Shown here: positions 51,604 through 61,346 of the stretch, piece by piece | Numbering within the stretch: position 1 is the first letter of the stretch | Layout: every line of letters starts with the position of its first letter | Assembly: GCF_004745865.1 (NCBI RefSeq) | Contig: NZ_SRKZ01000004.1 | Location: 186,001 to 250,000, forward strand | Source: Hymenobacter wooponensis | GTDB taxonomy: Bacteria > Bacteroidota > Bacteroidia > Cytophagales > Hymenobacteraceae | Reading direction: 5' to 3' | DNA: 64,000 bases | The notes under the pieces: generated by a model | What the model was told of the DNA's origin: nothing | The model's input: only the letters and a program-made list of their open reading frames with translations | Databases searched by the model: none | Translations under genes and position numbers: made by a program

Positions 51604-53970
51604 TTATTTCAGCAGGCGCACGTCAAATACGCCGCCAGCCGTCGAGCCAGCGGCTGCCTCAAACTTTACTACGAGCGTAGTAGGCGCGTTGGCTTGCTGC
51701 AGAGATTTGGGCAGTTCATAATCCACATCATAAAAGTCGCCCTGGGGGTTGCCCTGCAAGGTTACTTTCGTTAGTGGCGTACCATTCACCAGTATAGTGA
51801 ACTGACGGTCTTTGTCGCCGCTGGAGTAGGTCACACGCAACGCACGGGCGGCGCGGTTGGGGTTGCCCAGGTTGTAGCTGAACCAGCCTTTGGCGTGCCG
51901 CCAGTGCCGGTTGCGGTGGCTACCCGATTCAGTTTGCTCGCCCTGAAACCCATGGTCTGACTCCGGCTGCTGCTCACCGGGCGTCACTTGGTCAACGGTA
52001 CGAGCTTCCAGGGCCCGCTTTTCCTGATCCTTGCGCCGGATTTCTTCTTTGCGCGCTGCCAGACCTTCGGGGGTAGTCACGGGCCAGTACACCATGTAGC
52101 GGGCATCGTGAATCTGGGAGAACGGCACCAGGCGCACGTTGCGGTACTTGTCGGAGTCAATCAGTTTCGCTGCCGAAAATGTAAGGGGCTCACCTGGCAC
52201 CGGCGTGATACCGGCAGCTACATCTTGGCCCGCCGAAACGAGTACTGGAGCATCCTCCAGTGGGTACAGCGGCCCGCTAGCTACGTGGGCCATGCGCTGG
52301 CCGTTCGCGTGCAGCCCCACCAAATCGGTGGTATCGGTAACGGCGGCCAGCACCACTGGCCCGTGCACAAACGACACCCAGGGCGAATGGTCTGGCATAT
52401 ACTCCGCCTTCGTCTGCATGGGCAGTGCCATTGTTACTACGTCGCCGGTGCGCCATTTGCGCTGCACCGTAACGTAGCCCGGCGAGAGCTTACTAGTAGT
52501 TGCTGGCTTGCCATTCACGAGCACTTGCATCTGCCCCGCTGGCAGCCAGTTGGGTTGCCGGATGCTGAGCGCAAACTGACGGGGCTTCTTCAGCTGCAGC
52601 TTTAACTGCGAGCGTTCTTCGCGGGGAAAAGTTGTTTCCTGGGTTAGCGTCAGGACTTGCTCGGGCCAGGTGAGGCGCGAGGGCAGAAACAGGTTTATCA
52701 GCACCTCTTGCTGCCCGCGGTGGGCGTAGGCCAGCTCGCCGTACTTGCCGTGGTTCTCCAGCCCCGACCCTACGCAGCACCAAAACCCTTCTTGCGGCTG
52801 CGAATACACGCGGTAGTGGCGGGGGCGCATGGGCGTGAAATACACGAACCCGCCCTGCCCCGGATGCTGTGTGGAGAGGATGTGGTTGTAGGTAGCCCGC
52901 TCGTAGTAGTCGAGGTAGCTGGTGGAGCCACTTGTCAAATACAACTGCTTGCTGAGCTTGAGCATGTTGTAGGTGTTGCACGTTTCCGGCCCCTCGGTGC
53001 TTTCCAGCATGGAGGTAAAATTGTTGTCCGGATTGAAGTGCTCACTCACGCTGTTGCCCCCAATAGATACGGTACGGTTTTCTGCCACCGTCTTCCAGAA
53101 GAAGGCCGCCGCACCAGCCCAAGCCGGGTCGCCGCCTACTTCTGCAATTCGCTCAAAGCCGATAATCTTTGGAATCTGCGTGTTGGCGTGCATACCGTTG
53201 AGTACGTCCTTGCCCGCCAGCAACGGGTCTAACACCGCGCGGTGCGAGAAGCGTTGGGCCAAGCGCAGGTATTTCGCATCACCCGTTAGCTGGGCCACAT
53301 CGGCAAATATCTCGTTTAGGCCACCGTGCTCACTGCGTAGCATCTGCTGAATTTGCTCATCGGAAAGATTGGCCGTCAGATCAAGGCACCAATCCGTGAG
53401 TTTGATCAGCATTCCCTTCGCTTTCTCGTTGCCGCCTACCACGTACGCATCACGGAGGCCAGCGTAGGTTTTGTGCAGATTGTAGAGGGGCACCCACTTC
53501 TGGTTGAGCCCGAAGCTATTGGCATCGATGCGCCCTTCTTTTACCTGCTGCCACATGGCCCGGCCACCGGGCACGCCGCCCAAATAGCCATTTCCATTCT
53601 GCTGCTGGCACCGCTCCAGCTGGTCAATCATGTACGTGAGCCGCTGCTGCACTTGCGCGTCGGCAGTGGCGGCGTACATGTAGGCCAGTGCCGAGAGGTA
53701 ATGCCCGCCCATGTGCCCGTCTAGGCCAGTATTTTCCCAGTTGCCATAGCGCTCGGCCTTGGTGGGTAAGCCGGCTTCGGCCAAGTAGGGCGCCAGCAAC
53801 CGATCGGGGCTCAGCGCCAGCATGTAGGCTTTATCGGTTTGCTGAGCCACCTGAAAAGGGCTGGCCAGCAACTGCACTGCCGATACCGGAAAGGTTTCCA
53901 ACAACTTTGTCTGGCCAGCAGCAAGCCCGGGGGCTAGCCAAGCACACAAAAGCAACCACCTATTCTGCAT
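51604..53970 (-). CDS. GH127 beta-L-arabinofuranosidase
   Basis: A 788-residue exported hydrolase. The ATG at 53970 gives MQNRWLLLCAWLAPGLAAGQ, a signal peptide; a TTG nine bases upstream is also in frame. The (alpha/alpha)6 barrel has GLDGHMGGHYLSALAYMY, the zinc/nucleophile motif STEGPETCNTYNMLKLS (Glu, Cys) and FWCCVGSGLENHGKYGE (two Cys), which together form the Cys-zinc active site known from HypBA1. A C-terminal beta-sandwich (about 680-788) probably aids binding. It would remove beta-L-arabinofuranose from arabino-oligosaccharides or glycoproteins. It lies in the leftward hemicellulose cluster. Confidence 0.94.
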   Translation of the reverse strand: MQNRWLLLCAWLAPGLAAGQTKLLETFPVSAVQLLASPFQVAQQTDKAYMLALSPDRLLAPYLAEAGLPTKAERYGNWENTGLDGHMGGHYLSALAYMYAATADAQVQQRLTYMIDQLERCQQQNGNGYLGGVPGGRAMWQQVKEGRIDANSFGLNQKWVPLYNLHKTYAGLRDAYVVGGNEKAKGMLIKLTDWCLDLTANLSDEQIQQMLRSEHGGLNEIFADVAQLTGDAKYLRLAQRFSHRAVLDPLLAGKDVLNGMHANTQIPKIIGFERIAEVGGDPAWAGAAAFFWKTVAENRTVSIGGNSVSEHFNPDNNFTSMLESTEGPETCNTYNMLKLSKQLYLTSGSTSYLDYYERATYNHILSTQHPGQGGFVYFTPMRPRHYRVYSQPQEGFWCCVGSGLENHGKYGELAYAHRGQQEVLINLFLPSRLTWPEQVLTLTQETTFPREERSQLKLQLKKPRQFALSIRQPNWLPAGQMQVLVNGKPATTSKLSPGYVTVQRKWRTGDVVTMALPMQTKAEYMPDHSPWVSFVHGPVVLAAVTDTTDLVGLHANGQRMAHVASGPLYPLEDAPVLVSAGQDVAAGITPVPGEPLTFSAAKLIDSDKYRNVRLVPFSQIHDARYMVYWPVTTPEGLAARKEEIRRKDQEKRALEARTVDQVTPGEQQPESDHGFQGEQTESGSHRNRHWRHAKGWFSYNLGNPNRAARALRVTYSSGDKDRQFTILVNGTPLTKVTLQGNPQGDFYDVDYELPKSLQQANAPTTLVVKFEAAAGSTAGGVFDVRLLK

Positions 53971-54027
53971 AACAATCAACTTGTTTCTGGCCAGCGTACT
54001 GCCGGGCCTTGTCTGTAATCAAATGGC

Positions 54028-54079
54028 AAAAGCAGCTTCCACCCAAGCCCGAAGGAAACTGGATGGAAGCTGCTTTCAA
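54028..54079 (-). terminator. Hairpin after the GH115 gene
   Basis: AAAGCAGCTTCCA pairs with TGGAAGCTGCTTT across about 22 nt, with an AT-rich outer flank. It is 13 bp past the GH115 stop. Confidence 0.75.
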
Positions 54080-54091
54080 ATATACGTTATG

Positions 54092-56755
54092 CTATCGGCG
54101 ACCTACGCTGCCTTTGCCAGCGGCAGATCCTGAGGGGCTTTCTGGTGGGCCGAGGTAGCTGGCGGGCAGTTCGCCGCGGCTAACCACGAGCTTCTCCAGC
54201 ACTACGCCGGGGTCTACGCGCCAGAACTTGAGGGTATGCGTGCCAGCGGCCGCTACGTTGTGTTGTGAGGTCTTGATGATGATGCTTTCAGCCACAGCCC
54301 GTTCCCAGGGTCTGTTGCCATTATCGGCCGTTAGGCCAGTGTGCAGATTCACAATCTGGGGCGCTTCATCGTCAATAGACACAGCGTAACGCAAACCTTG
54401 TCCGTTGGTAAAATTCAGTGTGGGTGCCAAGTAAGTGTGCACCGTAACGGGGCCGGCCTGCTGCAGCGTGATGGTGTACTGCAGGTGGGGCGACTGGCCA
54501 CCGGGAGCAGCTTCCGGCGCAGCCTTTACGGGGAATGCCGTTACAGCGCCCAGGGTACGGCCTAAATCGGGCAGGTTTTGCCAGGTAACGGCGCCAGCAT
54601 TTACCGCTTTGGTATAATGCTCGGCCTCAATGCTCACGTAGCCGTTGCCTTCCAGGAAACCTGCGCCGGTACCCGGTGCACCCACTGGCCTAGCAGCCGC
54701 AGCCGGCGCAACATTAGCCGTGGATGCGCTAGCGTTGGTCAGCGTTTTTACCTCGGGCATTTTTTGCTCGTTGGGCTGCTGCCAATACGTGTAGCCAATG
54801 TGGGTCTGGTCCATCATGTGGTTCCACTTGCCACCGGCCACGGCGTGGTAGCGTTTCGTGATTTCCGCATCCTTGGCATACAAGGCCTTGGCTTTTTCGG
54901 CCAGCTCATTCGTGTTAGCCTGTCCTTTCTTGGCGGCCTCGTGGTTAAGGGCCACGGTGTAGTAAAGCTCGTTCAGGTTAGCGCAGGCCTGCACTGGGTG
55001 GAGCACTAGCTGGTAATAGGCGTCGCGGGAGGCAGCGGGAATTTTCTGATTGATGGCTTCCGCACGAGCCAGCAACTTGTTGTAGTCGGCTACTACCGTG
55101 GCCCACTCGCCGGTAGCCAGGCTGTAGGTATTCTGATCCAGCAGCTCGGGCTTGCGGCGGGCGTTGTACTTGGCATACTTGGCCAGGATGTCGGCAATGT
55201 CGGTGGCGTTGCTGGCACCAAACTGCTGAGCCGCCCAGCGCTGGGTGTAGGCCGCTACATCGGTAGCCTTAATGCGGTTGGGGTTCCAGGCGTAGTCTAG
55301 GAAGAAGCTAATTGGCAGCTCCATGGGCTTCAGGTCGCCCACGTTCACAATCCAGATCTGGTTGGCGCCGTACTCGTGGGCCAAGTGCATTTGCTCCCAG
55401 ATACGGGGCAGCGGGTTTGTATTGAGCCATTTGTAGTTACGAGGCCCACCCACGTAGTCGAAGTGGTAGTAGATGCCGTAGCCGCCGCTGCGGGCCTTTT
55501 CAGTTTGCTTAGGCAGCTTCCGGATATTGCCCCAGTTGTCGTCGCAGAGTAGCAGCGTTACATCGTCGGGCACGCGCATGCCACGGTCGTAGTAGTCCTG
55601 CACTTCCTTGTAGAGGGCCCAGAGCTGAGGCGTTTGCTCGGCAGGCTTGCCAGTAGCTTCAGCCAAAATTTTGCGCTGATCGGCCACAATCCGCTCAAGC
55701 AAGGAGATGTTGCTTTCCTCGCTCATGGGCTCGTCGCCGTCGCCGCGCATGCCAATGGTTACAATGCTCTCGTGAGTGCCCATGTTCACGATGCCCTGGC
55801 GCCAGAAATCCTGCAGCGTCTTCTGGTTGGTCTGGTAGTTCCAGGGCCCAGAGCCGTAGCGCTTCCATTCCTGCTGGGCGCGCAGCATGGGCTCGTGGTG
55901 AGAGGTACCCATTACTACGCCGTACTCATCGGCCAGCACGGGGCTTTGTTTATCGTCGTCGTTGAAGGCATTGCCCCACATAGCGGGCCACAGGTAGTTG
56001 CCCTTCAGGCGCAGAATCAACTCAAACACATGCACGTACATTTTGGAGTTGATGCCCCCGAATTTCTCCTTGGCCCAGCCACTCAGTGCGGGCGCTTCGT
56101 CGTTCAGGAAGATGCCGCGGTACTTCACCGCCGGCTCGCCCTGTGAATGACGACCCGCCGCTACGTACAGCGACTTCTGCTCCTTTACCGGCACATCGGC
56201 CCACCAGTACCACGGCGATACGCCCATCTGCTGCGACACGTCATAGATGCCATAGATGGTGCCGCGCTTGTCGCTGCCGGCAATTACCAGCGCACGATCC
56301 ACGCCCGGCATCGGCTTCTCCACTACTTGCACCAACGATACCTCCCACTTCCCGGCAATACCCGACACATCGAGCTTCTTATCCTTTACCAGCTGATCGA
56401 TGAGTGGGCTTTTGCCCAGCGTACCAATGAGTACTACCTCTTTGCCCTTCGGCGACTGATCGGTAGTCAGTGTCGGTTGCAGCTTAGTTACGCGGTTGAT
56501 ATCAGCCTGCAGGTCTTTGGCGGCGCGCAGCACACCAGGCCAGTCGGAGGAGCTGGCAAACAGCGGCGCGGTTTTGCCGGAAGCCGCCAAGGTAAAGCTG
56601 CCTTTGCTCTTCTTCGCAGAAACATACGCATCGCCTAGGCCAGGCGGCGTGTCTGCCCAGCTTGGGGTGTAGGCCAGTAAGAGGAGCAGAAACGCCCCGA
56701 ACAGCCAGCGCGCAAACTTTGCGGGCCTTGCAGTGTGGGAATGTGGAGTGAACAT
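54092..56755 (-). CDS. GH115 xylan alpha-1,2-glucuronidase
   Basis: An 887-residue exported enzyme that removes (4-O-methyl-)glucuronic acid from xylan, including internal residues. A signal peptide (FARWLFGAFLLLLLAYTPSWA) precedes an N-terminal alpha/beta domain (about 40-200). The catalytic barrel contains VKYRGIFLNDEAPALSGWA, LRLKGNYLWPAMWGNAFND, GVVMGTSHHEPML and LLLCDDNWGNIRKLP (conserved acidic residues), then GGPRNYKWLNTNP. C-terminal helical and beta-sandwich domains (from about 695) have the usual GH115 layout. It is one of the two markers that identify this block as glucuronoxylan utilisation. Confidence 0.95.
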   Translation of the reverse strand: MFTPHSHTARPAKFARWLFGAFLLLLLAYTPSWADTPPGLGDAYVSAKKSKGSFTLAASGKTAPLFASSSDWPGVLRAAKDLQADINRVTKLQPTLTTDQSPKGKEVVLIGTLGKSPLIDQLVKDKKLDVSGIAGKWEVSLVQVVEKPMPGVDRALVIAGSDKRGTIYGIYDVSQQMGVSPWYWWADVPVKEQKSLYVAAGRHSQGEPAVKYRGIFLNDEAPALSGWAKEKFGGINSKMYVHVFELILRLKGNYLWPAMWGNAFNDDDKQSPVLADEYGVVMGTSHHEPMLRAQQEWKRYGSGPWNYQTNQKTLQDFWRQGIVNMGTHESIVTIGMRGDGDEPMSEESNISLLERIVADQRKILAEATGKPAEQTPQLWALYKEVQDYYDRGMRVPDDVTLLLCDDNWGNIRKLPKQTEKARSGGYGIYYHFDYVGGPRNYKWLNTNPLPRIWEQMHLAHEYGANQIWIVNVGDLKPMELPISFFLDYAWNPNRIKATDVAAYTQRWAAQQFGASNATDIADILAKYAKYNARRKPELLDQNTYSLATGEWATVVADYNKLLARAEAINQKIPAASRDAYYQLVLHPVQACANLNELYYTVALNHEAAKKGQANTNELAEKAKALYAKDAEITKRYHAVAGGKWNHMMDQTHIGYTYWQQPNEQKMPEVKTLTNASASTANVAPAAAARPVGAPGTGAGFLEGNGYVSIEAEHYTKAVNAGAVTWQNLPDLGRTLGAVTAFPVKAAPEAAPGGQSPHLQYTITLQQAGPVTVHTYLAPTLNFTNGQGLRYAVSIDDEAPQIVNLHTGLTADNGNRPWERAVAESIIIKTSQHNVAAAGTHTLKFWRVDPGVVLEKLVVSRGELPASYLGPPESPSGSAAGKGSVGRR

Positions 56756-56803
56756 GAGAGCGGGAAAGGAATGAGCTGATTAGCTACGACTATATTATTA
56801 GGG

Positions 56804-56846
56804 AACCAGCCTCCCTCCTTTCCGAAGAAGGCAGGGAAGCTGGTTC
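56804..56846 (-). terminator. Imperfect hairpin after the GH10 gene
   Basis: GAACCAGC...CTCC and the complement ending GCTGGTTC form an 18-bp imperfect stem 8 bp after the GH10 stop. The T tract is weak, so termination is uncertain; it may allow read-through into the GH115 gene. Confidence 0.5.
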
Positions 56847-56853
56847 TATGGTG

Positions 56854-57948
56854 TTAAAACTTCACTACTTCCTGATAGGCTTTCTTAGGCTTCAGGTTTT
56901 GATCGAAGAGCAAAGGATAGTTTTTGCGGCCAGCCACGGGGTAAGTATCCAGCCAGCTGTACTGATCCGACACGTTCCAGAAGGTAACACCCGTCATCAC
57001 GTTCTTATAGTCCCGGAACACGCGGAAGAACATCTTGTACTGCTCAGCCTGCTTCTGCTCCAGCTCCGGCGTGTAGGCATCCGACTCGCCCGGGCGCCGC
57101 TCGCGCCGCTCCTTCTCCCACGGGTAGATGGACACGTCAAGCTCGGTAATCTGCACTTTCAACCCCAGGGATGAATACTGCTCAATGGCCTTGCGCAGCT
57201 CCGCCTCGGTGGGTTCCTGCAACGACCAGTGCCCTTGCAGGCCTACAGCATCAATCGGCACTTTGGCATCCTTGAGCTTCTTGAGCAGCTTGTACACCCG
57301 CTCCCGCTTTTCGGGGCGCTCGGTGTTGTAGTCGTTGTAAAACAGTATAGCCTTGGGGTCAGCCTCGTGGGCGTATTCAAAGGCTTTGGCAATGAAATCC
57401 TCGCCGCAGATCTTGTACCACTCTGAGTCGCGCAAGAACTCGTTGGGGTTGTCGGAAATGGCTTCATTCACCACGTCCCAGGCGTAGATTTTGCCCTTGT
57501 AGCGCTTTACTACCGTGAAAATGTGGTCGTGCAGGCGCTTCAGCAGCACTTCCTTGCTCACCTGCTTGCCTTCGGCGTCCTTGAACAACCACTTGGGCGT
57601 CTGCTCATGCCAGAGCAAGTTGTGGCCGCGTACGCGCAGCTTGTTCTGCTGGGCAAAGTCTACAATGGCGTCGGCGTCGGTCCAGAAGTAGCGGTTTTCC
57701 TCCGGATGGATCGGGCCCATTTTCATGGCGTTTTCCGGCGTCACGCTGTTAAACTGCTGCTTGATCAGCTCCGCCTCAGCGCCTTTCAGCTGCTGCGCGC
57801 CCACGGCTACTCCAATTGGGAAATAGTTTTTGTAGGCCTCTTTCAGAGTTTTCTCGGGAGCGGGGCGCTGACTGCTGAGCAGGCCTAGGCCACCCATCAA
57901 CAGGGCCGCCAAGGAGAGTTTGCGTACAGGGAACAGGGTGGTTTTCAT
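56854..57948 (-). CDS. GH10 endo-1,4-beta-xylanase
   Basis: A 364-residue exported TIM-barrel xylanase that cuts internal beta-1,4 bonds of xylan. The signal peptide is MKTTLFPVRKLSLAALLMGGLG onward. The acid/base Glu is in YAWDVVNEAISDN, and the nucleophile Glu in LKVQITELDVSIYPW; NSVTPENAMKMGPIHPEENR and RVRGHNLLWHEQTP line the glycone sites, and VTFWNVSDQYSWLD is the Trp-containing loop. It is a single catalytic domain without a carbohydrate-binding module. A second GH10 gene lies at the right edge of the window. Confidence 0.96.
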   Translation of the reverse strand: MKTTLFPVRKLSLAALLMGGLGLLSSQRPAPEKTLKEAYKNYFPIGVAVGAQQLKGAEAELIKQQFNSVTPENAMKMGPIHPEENRYFWTDADAIVDFAQQNKLRVRGHNLLWHEQTPKWLFKDAEGKQVSKEVLLKRLHDHIFTVVKRYKGKIYAWDVVNEAISDNPNEFLRDSEWYKICGEDFIAKAFEYAHEADPKAILFYNDYNTERPEKRERVYKLLKKLKDAKVPIDAVGLQGHWSLQEPTEAELRKAIEQYSSLGLKVQITELDVSIYPWEKERRERRPGESDAYTPELEQKQAEQYKMFFRVFRDYKNVMTGVTFWNVSDQYSWLDTYPVAGRKNYPLLFDQNLKPKKAYQEVVKF

Positions 57949-58004
57949 ATGGATCGGAAGGGTATTATCTGAACGTCAAGGTGAGCTTGCTGACGATACC
58001 AGTT

Positions 58005-58110
58005 TGTAGAGACGCGACACTTCGCGTCTCAATCGCTGCTGATGTTGTTTACCTGCCTTTGTTCTAGGCCAGTCGTTCAACGCCGAGACGCCATGTGTGG
58101 CGTCTCTACA
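58005..58110. repeat. Dispersed inverted repeat (copy C)
   Basis: The arms TGTAGAGACGCGACAC... and ...GTGTGGCGTCTCTACA each also form their own small hairpin (GAGACGCGA/TCGCGTCTC and GAGACGCC/GGCGTCTC). The loop between them contains the complement of TGAACGACTGGCCTAG (58064-58079), the same core as copies A and B. The arm sequence is unrelated to copies A, B, D and E. Confidence 0.8.
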
Positions 58111-58176
58111 GCGTTCTTAGCTCAGCACGATACACTGCAGCGGCACTAAGCAGGACATTCTTTTTTATTCATTTTA

Positions 58177-59805
58177 CTACTTCAGCTCTAGCACCACCAC
58201 CGACTGTGGCGGCACTTCCACAGCCAGCTTGTCGCCGCGCTTTTTGGCGCCGTTGAAGCTGGCTAGCTTCACATTGTTGGGCTTCTCGAAGGTGTTGTAG
58301 TCGTTGACTTTGGGCGAGGTCAGAATGCGGCCGGAAACGGATTTCCAGTTCACGCCTGCCAAGGCTGTTTCCAGCTTCTGGCTCTTCTTGGTATCGAGGT
58401 TGACCAGGGAAATATGGACCATTCCGTTCTTATCCTTCGAGGCCGAGGCGTTGAGCGCCGGGATTTTCTCGCTGCCCATCACATACTCTGGGCTGATGAA
58501 CTGCAAGGGCAGCAGCTGCGCATCCTGGTGCACTTGGTACAGGTCGAAGACGTGGTAGGTGGGCGTAAGCAGCATGCGCTCCTTGTCCGTCAGCACCAGG
58601 GCTTGCAACACGTTTACAGCCTGGGCCAGGTTGGCCCCGCGTACCCGCTCGGCGTGGTTGTTGAAGATATTGAGCGTGGTACCGGCCACTAGTGCGTCGC
58701 GCAGGGAGTTTTGCTGGTATAGGAAACCGGGGTTGGTGCCGGGCTCCACATCGGTCCACACACCCCACTCGTCTACCAGCAGCGCCACCTTTTTCTGGGG
58801 GTCGTACTTGTCCATAATGGCGGAGTGGCGCGTCACGATGTCCTCCATTTTGAGGCAGTTGCGCATGGTATTGAAGTACTCCTGCTCGTTGAAGCCGGTG
58901 GCCTTGCCCTTGCTGCCCGTCCAGCTGCCGGTGGGCAGCGTGTACTGGTGCAGCGTCAGGCCCCACATCATGTTCAGCGGAATCTTCTTCATGCAGGTTT
59001 CCGTCCAGTTGGCATCGTCGCCGTTGGCCCCGCTCACGATTTTCTTGAGCGGCGGACTGTCGGGGTAGTTATGCGCGAAGGTGGCGTAGCGCTTATACAC
59101 ATCGGTGTAATAGTCGGCCGTCATGTTGCCGCCGCAGCCCCAGCTTTCGTTGCCAATGCCCCACCACGACACGCCGTACGGCTCCGGGTGGCCGTTCTTG
59201 CGGCGCTCCATTACCAGGGGCGTATCACTGTTAGAGTTGAGATACTCCATCCAGCCGGCCATTTCCTGCACGGTGCCGCTGCCTACATTGGCCGCCAGAT
59301 AAGGCTCGGTGCCAAGCAGCTTACACAGCTCTAGGAACTCGTGCGTGCCGAAGGAGTTGTCCTCCAGATTATTGCCCCACCACATGTTGAGCATTTTGGG
59401 GCGCTGAGCCGTGGGCCCCACCCCATCATGCCAGTGGTACGTATCGGCAAAGCAGCCGCCTGGCCAGCGCAGGTTTGGCACTTTAATCTTGCGCAGAGCC
59501 TCCACAATATCCATCCGGATGCGGCCTTGTTTAGGCACGTTCAGCTTTTCATCCACCCAAAACCCATCGTACACACAGCGGCCCAGGTGTTCCGCAAAAT
59601 GCCCGTAAATGTGCTTGCTAACCTGCACCTTCGGGTCGCCGGGCTGCACGGTCATTTGCACGGTTTGGGCCGCGGCCCCGTAGGCCAGCCCTAGGCCTAT
59701 CCCCAGAGTCAGGGTAACTTGATGAAAGACTGATTTTGCGATACTACTGGGCGGGGTGCAGAAAAAGTGCATGGAGGGAGAAGACGGGTGGAAGTAGATG
59801 GGCAC
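58177..59805 (-). CDS. GH51 alpha-L-arabinofuranosidase
   Basis: A 542-residue exported enzyme removing alpha-L-arabinofuranose side chains of arabinoxylan. The ATG at 59772 (MHFFCTPPSSIAKSV) is an alternative start and also gives the signal peptide region VTLTLGIGLGLAYGAAAQ. The TIM barrel contains HIYGHFAEHLGRCVYDG, RWPGGCFADTYHWHDGVG, the acid/base WGIGNESWGCGGNM and the nucleophile ALLVDEWGVWTD. The C-terminal beta-sandwich runs from about 430 to the end. It lies between GH10 and xylA in the leftward block, separated from each by a repeat. Confidence 0.95.
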   Translation of the reverse strand: MPIYFHPSSPSMHFFCTPPSSIAKSVFHQVTLTLGIGLGLAYGAAAQTVQMTVQPGDPKVQVSKHIYGHFAEHLGRCVYDGFWVDEKLNVPKQGRIRMDIVEALRKIKVPNLRWPGGCFADTYHWHDGVGPTAQRPKMLNMWWGNNLEDNSFGTHEFLELCKLLGTEPYLAANVGSGTVQEMAGWMEYLNSNSDTPLVMERRKNGHPEPYGVSWWGIGNESWGCGGNMTADYYTDVYKRYATFAHNYPDSPPLKKIVSGANGDDANWTETCMKKIPLNMMWGLTLHQYTLPTGSWTGSKGKATGFNEQEYFNTMRNCLKMEDIVTRHSAIMDKYDPQKKVALLVDEWGVWTDVEPGTNPGFLYQQNSLRDALVAGTTLNIFNNHAERVRGANLAQAVNVLQALVLTDKERMLLTPTYHVFDLYQVHQDAQLLPLQFISPEYVMGSEKIPALNASASKDKNGMVHISLVNLDTKKSQKLETALAGVNWKSVSGRILTSPKVNDYNTFEKPNNVKLASFNGAKKRGDKLAVEVPPQSVVVLELK

Positions 59806-59810
59806 AAAAA

Positions 59811-59911
59811 AACGTCATGCTGAGCGAAGTCGAATCATCTGGTGTGCTGAGGTTGAGGTACTATCCCAACGCCACCACGCGAGATGCTTCGACTTCGCTC
59901 AGCATGACGTT
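59811..59911. repeat. Dispersed inverted repeat (copy D)
   Basis: Arms of 30 bp (59811-59840, 59882-59911) begin AACGTCATGCTGAGCGAAGT and continue with CGAATCATCT; two mismatches. The loop (41 nt) has no GGCCTAG, unlike copies A-C. Same family as 7573-7661. Confidence 0.88.
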
Positions 59912-60014
59912 CTAAACGGGGTACTGCTACCCCTTATTTCTACAGATAAAACGGCCCCGGCCGGCCCCCCAATTCCCTTTCCCCTGAGTTGCCAGCCGGT
60001 TTCGTTTTATTCTG

Positions 60015-61346
60015 TTAGATGTATTGGTTGATGATGGCCTCCAGCCACTCCTGCTTGCCGCTGCGGGGTACTGGCTCACCGGTTTTGTGGGCAATTGCGC
60101 GCAGGTCTTCCAGCGTGAGCTGACCGTTCTCGAAGGCCTGACCTTCACCCGAATCAAACGAAGCGTAGCGCTCCGTGCGGAACTTGCGGTAGGGCGACTT
60201 CTCCAGGATGTCGTTAGCTACTACCAGGGCGCGGGCGAAGGTGTCCATGCCGCTGATGTGGGCGATGAAGATATCCTCCAGGTCGGTGGAGTTGCGACGG
60301 GTTTTGGCGTCGAAGTTGATGCCGCCAGGCGTGATGCCACCCGCTTCCAGAATGATGAGCATTGACTCAGTCAGCTCGTTCAGGTTGTTGGGGAACTGGT
60401 CGGTGTCCCAGCCGTTCTGGTAGTCACCGCGGTTGGCATCCATTGAGCCCAGCATGCCAGCATCAGCAGCTACCTGCAGCTCGTGCTGGAAGGTGTGGCC
60501 AGCCAGCGTGGCGTGGTTTACTTCCAGGTTCAGCATGAAGTCGTTCTCCAGGCCGTGCTCCTTCAGGAAGCCGATTACGGTAGCAGCGTCGAAGTCGTAC
60601 TGGTGCTTGGTGGGCTCAGCGGGCTTAGGCTCGATGAAGAACTTACCGGTGAAGCCTTGCTTGCGAGCGTAGTCGCGGGCCATGGTCAGGAAGCGCGCCA
60701 TGTGGGCCTGCTCCCGCTTCATGTCGGTGTTGAGCAGGGTCATGTAGCCCTCGCGGCCACCCCAGAACACGTAGTTCTCGCCACCCAGCGCGATGGTTGC
60801 ATCCAGCGCGTTCAGCACCTGCGTACCAGCGTGCGCCACCACCTGGAAATCGGGGTTGGTGCTTGCGCCGTTCATGTAGCGCGGGTTCGAGAACACGTTG
60901 GCCGTGCCCCACAGCAGCTTCACGCCGCTAGCGGCCTGGTGCTCCTTGGCGTAGTCAACGATGGTCTGGAGGTTGCGCTCATACTCCTGCAGGGAGGAGC
61001 CCTCGTCTACTAGGTCAATATCGTGGAAGCAGTAGTAGGGTGTGCCGAGTTTGGTGAAGAACTCGAAGGCAGCATCCATTTTGTCTTTGGCGCGGCCAAT
61101 GATTTCACCCTGGGCATCCCAGGCAAACTGCTTGGTGCCGGGGCCGAATGGGTCGCCGCCGGTGCCGGTGAACGTGTGCCAGTAGGACACTGCAAAGCGC
61201 AGGTGCTCCTTCATGGTCTTGCCCGCTACAATGCGGTTCTCATCGTACCACTTAAAGGCAAGCGGGTTATCAGACTCGCGGCCTTCAAAGCGGATGGTAT
61301 CGATGCCGGTGAAAAACTCCGTCTTAGAAAGCGTGTTGGTGGACAT
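60015..61346 (-). CDS. xylA: Xylose isomerase
   Basis: Cytoplasmic enzyme converting D-xylose to D-xylulose with two divalent metals. The 443 residues match the longer class II enzymes. Motifs are the N-terminal [19 protein letters not shown], catalytic His in [29 protein letters not shown], the metal-binding Glu in [16 protein letters not shown], and [18 protein letters not shown] with [18 protein letters not shown]. Its start overlaps the end of xylB by 23 bp, so the two are translated from one message. Confidence 0.98.
   Translation of the reverse strand: MSTNTLSKTEFFTGIDTIRFEGRESDNPLAFKWYDENRIVAGKTMKEHLRFAVSYWHTFTGTGGDPFGPGTKQFAWDAQGEIIGRAKDKMDAAFEFFTKLGTPYYCFHDIDLVDEGSSLQEYERNLQTIVDYAKEHQAASGVKLLWGTANVFSNPRYMNGASTNPDFQVVAHAGTQVLNALDATIALGGENYVFWGGREGYMTLLNTDMKREQAHMARFLTMARDYARKQGFTGKFFIEPKPAEPTKHQYDFDAATVIGFLKEHGLENDFMLNLEVNHATLAGHTFQHELQVAADAGMLGSMDANRGDYQNGWDTDQFPNNLNELTESMLIILEAGGITPGGINFDAKTRRNSTDLEDIFIAHISGMDTFARALVVANDILEKSPYRKFRTERYASFDSGEGQAFENGQLTLEDLRAIAHKTGEPVPRSGKQEWLEAIINQYI

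Noticed and set aside
54017..54030. CAAATGGCAA word resembling half of the Fnr-like dyad
   Set aside because: The left arm is missing (TAATCAAATGG), so there is no dyad; also at 51359 (CCAAATGGCACA) the symmetry is broken.
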